Source: Clostridia bacterium (GTDB taxonomy: Bacteria; Bacillota; Clostridia; Christensenellales; Pumilibacteraceae). From it: 64,000 nt of DNA. The notes under the pieces are model-generated. The model saw nothing but the letters and a program-made list of their open reading frames with translations. It was not told the DNA's origin and did not search any database. The stretch lies in the NCBI GenBank assembly GCA_017623455.1, contig JAGAPA010000052.1, positions 1 through 64,000 on the forward strand. Reading direction: 5' to 3'. Positions 59,943 through 64,000 of the stretch are shown piece by piece (within the stretch, counting starts at the first letter, position 1; every line of letters begins with the position of its first letter). A program made the position numbers and the translations under genes.

Positions 59943-60962
59943 ATGAAAGTTTGGAAAATAACAGGCGATAGCCAGATAAAGCTCGAAGACTTGGGTCCTT
60001 CTCAGGTCGTGGAAAATTGCGTGAAGGTAAAAGTGCTTTCCGCTTCTTTATCTATGTCCGACAAAATTGCATACGAAGGAAAGTTTGATCCCAAACTCTA
60101 TCCCATTGTTCCGGGCAGGTGCGGAGCCGGTATAGTAAGCGAAACCGATCCGTCTGTAAAAAGCTTTAAGCGCGGAAACAGAGTGTACCTTTCTTCTAAA
60201 GTAGCTTGCAACGAATGTTTTTTCTGCAAAACAGGTAGACGAAGCGAGTGTGCGCATCTTCAGACTTACGGTAAGGATATAGACGGAGTTTTGTCGGATT
60301 TTGCAATAGTTCCCGTAGAAACCATGTATCATCTTCCCGATAGAGTAAGTGATATAGAAGCGGTTTTTATCGAGCACGTTGCGATCGCTATAAATACGAT
60401 AAACACGCTCAAAGTAGAAAGGGGCGATCACTTTGCAATAGTGGGCGCGTCAGCATTAGGTCTTATTCTTGCGCAGGTTGCTCTTTATTATCAGGCTGTT
60501 CCCGTCGTTATAGATAACCGCGAAGACAGACTTGAAATGGCAAGGGAGCTTGGAATATATTATACGATAAACAGTGCAAAAGAAGACGTTGAAAAACGCG
60601 TTTCTTCTCTTACGGGCGGAAAAAAGGCTACCCGACTTGCTTATACGCTCGACTCATCCGCGCTTTCTTACGATAAGGTTCTCTCCATTGTTTCAAATTA
60701 CGGAAAAGCAGGGTTCGTTGGTTCCGACGTGGAGCTTGGCAAGATCAGACTTGACGTGCAGGAAATGGTAGAAAAGAGTATAACCTTATACGGAATAAAC
60801 CAGACCACCGACAACATAACGTCCGCAATAAATATGCTTGCGAGTAAAGACGTAAAGGTAGCAAACTTTATTACCGAAATCCCATTCACAGCCGTCCCCG
60901 AGTACCTTACAAAACTTAAAAACGGCGAAGATTTTATACAGCTTGTAGTAAAGGGAAAATAA
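59943..60962 (+). CDS. Zinc-type alcohol dehydrogenase-like protein (MDR family)
   Basis: 339-aa medium-chain dehydrogenase. The GroES-like domain includes VPGRCGAGIVSETDPSVKSF, where the usual GHE motif reads GRC, so the catalytic zinc site is altered. The structural-zinc lobe is CNECFFCKTGRRSEC (four Cys at C-x2-C-x2-C-x7-C). The Rossmann loop is FAIVGASALGLILAQVALYY and the dinucleotide-binding Asp lies in VVIDNREDRLEMARELG. Specific substrate unknown. It sits alone after truA with its own promoter and a terminator. Confidence 0.85.
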   Translation: MKVWKITGDSQIKLEDLGPSQVVENCVKVKVLSASLSMSDKIAYEGKFDPKLYPIVPGRCGAGIVSETDPSVKSFKRGNRVYLSSKVACNECFFCKTGRRSECAHLQTYGKDIDGVLSDFAIVPVETMYHLPDRVSDIEAVFIEHVAIAINTINTLKVERGDHFAIVGASALGLILAQVALYYQAVPVVIDNREDRLEMARELGIYYTINSAKEDVEKRVSSLTGGKKATRLAYTLDSSALSYDKVLSIVSNYGKAGFVGSDVELGKIRLDVQEMVEKSITLYGINQTTDNITSAINMLASKDVKVANFITEIPFTAVPEYLTKLKNGEDFIQLVVKGK

Positions 60963-60969
60963 AAAAAGC

Positions 60970-61006
60970 AAGACAGATCGATGTTATACGTTGACCTGTC
61001 TTTTTG
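60970..61006 (+). terminator. Intrinsic terminator
   Basis: AAGACAGATC (60970-60979) pairs with GACCTGTCTT (60993-61002), one mismatch, then TTTTTGTTT. Confidence 0.75.
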
Positions 61007-61039
61007 TTTAATGCGTTACTGATTATTTTATTTACGTTA

Positions 61040-61068
61040 TTGACAACGCGGTAAAATTGTTGTATCAT
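61040..61068 (+). promoter_or_regulatory. Promoter of the right-edge membrane protein cluster
   Basis: TTGACA (61040-61045), 17-nt spacer, TATCAT (61063-61068). The 15-mer ATTGTTGAGGAATAA at 61079 is repeated exactly at 62809 before the paralogue at 62824. Confidence 0.72.
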
Positions 61069-61123
61069 ATAGCCGTAAATTGTTGAGGAATAACAGCAAA
61101 TATATTATTTGTAGGAGATATAG

Positions 61124-61639
61124 ATGGATTATCAGTGCTTTTATGTTGGAGGTAATCATTGGGATGGGGTTCCATCTGTATTTGTATGTATATTTTTAAT
61201 TTGTATACATGCAGCATTTACAGTGGGTGGCTTTCATATAGTCAGCCCTGTATACGTAGTAGAAGAAGAGAAAAAGAGTCACAGAAATAGATACGAGGAG
61301 GAATCATATTTTACCTTACCGTTATATAAGCAAGTTTACTTGATCGGAACAAAAAAATATATTGCAGCAAGATATTATATTTATAGTATCATTGAATTTA
61401 TTGCCAATTTCTCGGCTCTGCTTACCTTTATTTTATTTATAATCACAGCTCATCATTTGTTTTTAGATTTATACCAATATTTATTTCCAACAAGTATGAT
61501 AGTGAATGGTGTTTTTTCGATACGCAGTGAATATTTTAGAGTAATGAAAGTGCGATTTAATAAAAAGTACTATTTAATAAATAAGAAGATAACGCTGAAA
61601 AAAGAATATCACTCAATACATAAAAAAGATGATGATTGA
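61124..61639 (+). CDS. Unrecognised membrane protein, paralogue of the gene at 62824
   Basis: 171-aa protein. Helix 1 is at about 18-37 (VPSVFVCIFLICIHAAFTVG). A charged cytoplasmic loop follows (EEEKKSHRNRYEEESYF). Helix 2/3 are near 80-110 (YIYSIIEFIANFSALLTFIL; FIITAHHLFLDLYQYLF) and a Lys-rich tail ends it. The part LIG-x-x-x-x-I-x-x-(R/K)YYIY with a later LFLDLY matches the gene at 62824 (LIGGEDKIPFKYYIY, WAVDLYLL). AGGAGAT precedes ATG 61124. Composition is AT-richer than the neighbouring housekeeping genes. No function can be given. Confidence 0.72.
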   Translation: MDYQCFYVGGNHWDGVPSVFVCIFLICIHAAFTVGGFHIVSPVYVVEEEKKSHRNRYEEESYFTLPLYKQVYLIGTKKYIAARYYIYSIIEFIANFSALLTFILFIITAHHLFLDLYQYLFPTSMIVNGVFSIRSEYFRVMKVRFNKKYYLINKKITLKKEYHSIHKKDDD

Positions 61640-61699
61640 AATTGTTAGAACTGAAACAAGTGCTTTAGTATCGGTTAAATTTGTGTAGGAGAGAAAATA

Positions 61700-61738
61700 G
61701 TGTCGAGTTTTATAGGAATTGTAACTTTATTTAATTGA
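61700..61738 (+). CDS. Possible 12-residue peptide
   Basis: GTG at 61700 with AGGAGAG 7 nt upstream opens a 12-codon frame, MSSFIGIVTLFN, ending at TGA 61736-61738, 11 nt before the next gene. It may be a leader peptide, a remnant of a lost membrane protein start, or chance. Confidence 0.3.
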   Translation: MSSFIGIVTLFN

Positions 61739-61748
61739 TGAGGAGAAT

Positions 61749-62744
61749 ATGTTTTCTAATATAACCGTAAAAAAACTTAAAACAAGTTTATTTTTGCAAA
61801 TGATTAACAACTTAATTATAACCCCTCTTGTTGTGTGGTTAATATTTCCGTTGTTTGTGTTTATTGTAAGCAATGTGTTTTCTATAGATACCACACAAGG
61901 ACTGTTGTATAATATTGGTTTTTGGCAAGGACATACTGTTTTTGGGTTGGTTCTGTTAGGAGTATATTGGTATGTCAATGGCTTAGGTGTTGTTGTTTTT
62001 TTTAAGCTAATTTCCGATTTGTTTCAAAATAAGCAAGAAGAGGTTGAAATTGAAAGTGTAGAAATAGTATCAGGTGCTATTTTTGCGATTGATGTTGGGA
62101 TAAATTGTTCAACAATGTTTTTTAGTGAATTTTTTTGCAAGAAAAAAACTGAGAATTACAGATTAATTGATTTGAATAACAGTAACGAGTATGTAATATT
62201 CTGGAATGAGAAGTATGGTGGTTCGGATGAATTGAATGCCGTTTGGCATAAGTGCAGAAGGGCTAAGATTAAATATTTGAAAAATTCTAAAATAGTGTAT
62301 GATATTGAAATTTTAGAATCTGCAACTGACGAGGAAGAATTAAAAGAAGACAAATATAAAGGACTTAGTGTTAAAGACCGGAAAATATTATTAAGGAAAG
62401 AAAAGAAAAAACAAAGAAAGCTGGCTAACAAAGAACTTTATAAGGGTAGAAATACTGTAAAGCTGGAAGCATCATTAAGGAATCAAATTAATGATGCAAA
62501 AAAAACATTAAAATTTGACGCTTTTGTAAGTATTTATCTTTTTCTTGTTCCTGTAATTTATGCGATTATATGGATATTTGTTTTGGAAGGAGTAAATACA
62601 GGAACAATAATTATTATGTTGATTGTTGGTGGAATAGGTTTGGTGTATCCTATAGTGAAGATAATTGCAGATTGTGTGAAATTAAAAAAACTACAAGCTA
62701 AGCATACCCAAATCTGTGTTGAATTGGAAAATAATAGTTTATAA
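61749..62744 (+). CDS. Unrecognised four-helix membrane protein with charged central domain
   Basis: 331-aa protein. Two N-terminal helices (about 20-45, NLIITPLVVWLIFPLFVFIV; 55-88, GHTVFGLVLLGVYWYVNGLG) precede a cytoplasmic section of about 150 residues. That section holds a Lys/Glu-rich coiled coil (SVKDRKILLRKEKKKQRKLA). Two C-terminal helices follow (about 258-280 and 285-305, SIYLFLVPVIYAIIWIFVLE; IIIMLIVGGIGLVYPIVKII). GAGGAG precedes ATG 61749. It lies between the two paralogous proteins at 61124 and 62824. Function unknown. Confidence 0.72.
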   Translation: MFSNITVKKLKTSLFLQMINNLIITPLVVWLIFPLFVFIVSNVFSIDTTQGLLYNIGFWQGHTVFGLVLLGVYWYVNGLGVVVFFKLISDLFQNKQEEVEIESVEIVSGAIFAIDVGINCSTMFFSEFFCKKKTENYRLIDLNNSNEYVIFWNEKYGGSDELNAVWHKCRRAKIKYLKNSKIVYDIEILESATDEEELKEDKYKGLSVKDRKILLRKEKKKQRKLANKELYKGRNTVKLEASLRNQINDAKKTLKFDAFVSIYLFLVPVIYAIIWIFVLEGVNTGTIIIMLIVGGIGLVYPIVKIIADCVKLKKLQAKHTQICVELENNSL

Positions 62745-62823
62745 CATTAAAGAGTGTAAAAGCGAAAAATGCTTTTAAGCGTAGGGTTTAATCAAATTAA
62801 GAAATTATATTGTTGAGGAATAA

Positions 62824-63348
62824 ATGAACGATTTTTGTTTTTACATATTTTCATTGAATAATCATGAATTGAAAGATAATATTTGGAATGATATAGTGGT
62901 TTGGTTTGCATTAACCGTTTTGTTGGTTATAGAAATAATTTATTCCTCGGAGTTTCATGACGAAGAAAGATTTGAGAGAGAAAGACGAAAAAGGGGACAT
63001 AGAAATGTAAAAAAGCGTAAGCCGTTTTTCGAAAGAGCATGGTATACAAACTTATTTTTGATAGGAGGAGAAGATAAAATTCCTTTTAAGTATTACATTT
63101 ATAGATATGTGCCATTAGTTACTTACACGTTAGCGATTTTAGGATCAATAGTAAATCATATATTTGTAGCGCATTGGGCAGTTGATTTATATTTGTTGAA
63201 TATGATGCTCAATTATTGTAGTTGTGGTTTTTTAATCTTAAGATTTATATTTATTAAGGCTAAAAATCCGTTAGTATTAATTATTTTATATATAATAGCT
63301 TTCCTTGTTGTAGGAGCAGGGGGGATAATAATTCATAAGTTTGTATGA
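62824..63348 (+). CDS. Unrecognised membrane protein, paralogue of the gene at 61124
   Basis: 174-aa protein. Helix 1 at about 23-40 (IVVWFALTVLLVIEIIYSSE) is followed by a strongly basic loop (RFERERRKRGHRNVKKRKPF). Three more hydrophobic segments lie at about 98-115, 120-145 and 150-170. LIGGEDKIPFKYYIYRY aligns with the paralogue upstream. The start lies directly after GAGGAATAA, which is part of a 15-mer also found in front of the upstream gene, so the duplication included the leader. Confidence 0.72.
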   Translation: MNDFCFYIFSLNNHELKDNIWNDIVVWFALTVLLVIEIIYSSEFHDEERFERERRKRGHRNVKKRKPFFERAWYTNLFLIGGEDKIPFKYYIYRYVPLVTYTLAILGSIVNHIFVAHWAVDLYLLNMMLNYCSCGFLILRFIFIKAKNPLVLIILYIIAFLVVGAGGIIIHKFV

Positions 63349-63400
63349 AAAAGTTTTATCATAACTAAAAAGAAGGAATAAAGGAGATATACATTTGTAA

Positions 63401-63901
63401 ATTAATATAACGGAAGCGGAAGTATTTACGTCAAGAGTAACTATCTCTTTGTTGTTTATATTGATCTTTATGCCGGCTATAGTGGTGCTTATGGTTTTAA
63501 TGTTTATTGATGGCTTTTCTGCAGATAAGCTTATAATGATATTGCTGTTCGTTTTGGGTTACGTGTTGTTGCTTATGTTTGTGAGGAAGATAGTCTACAA
63601 CGAAAATAGGTGGATAGAGCTAAAGGAAGAGTCGATATATATAAACGATATTGAGAACCCTTTTCTTCATGAAAGAGAGATTTGTGTGAAAGATATATTA
63701 GAGATCGAGTATTACAGAATATCCTCAATAAAAGCTTGGTTTTTAACGGTGGCATTGTTTGACGGCAGAAATAAACCGAGTCCGAGAATTAGTACAATTA
63801 CGTTAAGAGGCTCTCATTCGACGTACAAATTAGGATATTTTACATACGATCGGATAAGAGAAATTGCCAATAAATACAATATAAGATTGATCGTTTATTG
63901 A
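63401..63901 (+). CDS. Unrecognised membrane protein, start codon uncertain
   Basis: The frame is open from 63401 (ATT, after a TAA at 63398) to the TGA at 63899-63901. A strong site AAGGAGAT (63381-63388) lies about 13 nt before 63401, where the only candidate is ATT. The first usual start codon is TTG 63449, which would cut off the segment before helix 1. Either a rare ATT start is used or the original start is mutated. Two helices (about 17-37 and 45-62 from 63401) are followed by a soluble PH-like beta domain (WIELKEESIYINDIENPFLH; EREICVKDILEIEYYRISSI). Confidence 0.55.
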   Translation: MNITEAEVFTSRVTISLLFILIFMPAIVVLMVLMFIDGFSADKLIMILLFVLGYVLLLMFVRKIVYNENRWIELKEESIYINDIENPFLHEREICVKDILEIEYYRISSIKAWFLTVALFDGRNKPSPRISTITLRGSHSTYKLGYFTYDRIREIANKYNIRLIVY

Positions 63902-63958
63902 TGGCTTTTCAATAAGAAATATGGAGAGGGGTATATTTATTTTAATGGAGGATATAGA

Positions 63959-64000
63959 ATGTTAAATCGAGAGTTGCTGATTAAGTATTTTATAGATAAA
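63959..64000 (+). CDS. Start of a gene cut by the window edge
   Basis: ATG 63959 follows GGAGGATATAG, a near-perfect ribosome site. Fourteen codons are visible (MLNRELLIKYFIDK) and remain open at the edge. The length and identity cannot be judged. Confidence 0.6.
   Translation, partial: MLNRELLIKYFIDK

Overview
The window is chromosomal DNA from a low-GC Gram-positive bacterium. It is most likely an uncultured, host-associated member of the Clostridia (Bacillota). The evidence is the order rpmH-rnpA-yidD-yidC-jag, the ecfA1-ecfA2-ecfT-truA operon, consensus TTGACA/TATAAT promoters with AGGAG ribosome binding sites, lipobox signal peptides, no outer-membrane genes, and many saccharolytic genes with AraC regulators. 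No dnaA, parB or recognisable oriC is present, although dnaN, rpmH and a parA/soj gene all are. The usual origin-proximal block is therefore dispersed.

Layout. The left edge (1-141) is the 3' end of an IS3-family element. It abuts a divergent module (160-5255): an AraC regulator facing three Gfo/Idh/MocA-type proteins and a sugar isomerase/epimerase. Next come leuS and a DMT exporter (minus strand), cyclophilin-DUF896, a PHP phosphoesterase with a membrane protein, and dnaN. dnaN is followed by a transcription unit carrying tRNA-Thr(CGU), preceded by a degenerate tandem copy of itself. The 13-24 kb stretch holds an XRE regulator, an ADP-ribosylglycohydrolase, a beta-helix protein, a GH2 beta-galactosidase-like enzyme, a divergent SHMT-like PLP enzyme, two paralogous membrane proteins, a zinc-ribbon membrane protein and a DMT transporter. 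From 24 to 33 kb there is a MacB-type ABC protein and a 1762-residue surface lipoprotein (eight beta-type repeats, a regulatory-like domain, a GH43-like propeller, binding modules), followed by a broken relative of it.

From 33 to 47 kb lie ttcA-like, the rpmH operon, a sugar isomerase, a polar amino acid ABC transporter, an AraC/GH20/DMT module and argGH. The ABC transporter and argGH share an upstream motif, suggesting one arginine regulon. From 47 to 56 kb lie a TIR-domain protein with two DUF6273-like modules, a HAD phosphatase, cardiolipin synthase, a MATE exporter, an AraC regulator and soj. The right end has the ECF energising module, truA, an alcohol dehydrogenase, and an AT-rich cluster of small unrecognised membrane proteins running off the edge.

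The most unusual object is a non-coding element of about 380 nt present twice (21066-21449 plus strand; 54361-54739 minus strand). Both copies fold into the same closing stem, internal hairpins and hairpin array, and several stems are preserved by compensatory changes. Each copy lies just 3' of a gene on the same strand and ends in a T-run. I do not recognise the class. The tRNA-Thr unit is a second candidate: two leader hairpins with changed but paired stems and different stable tetraloops (TTCG, GAAA).
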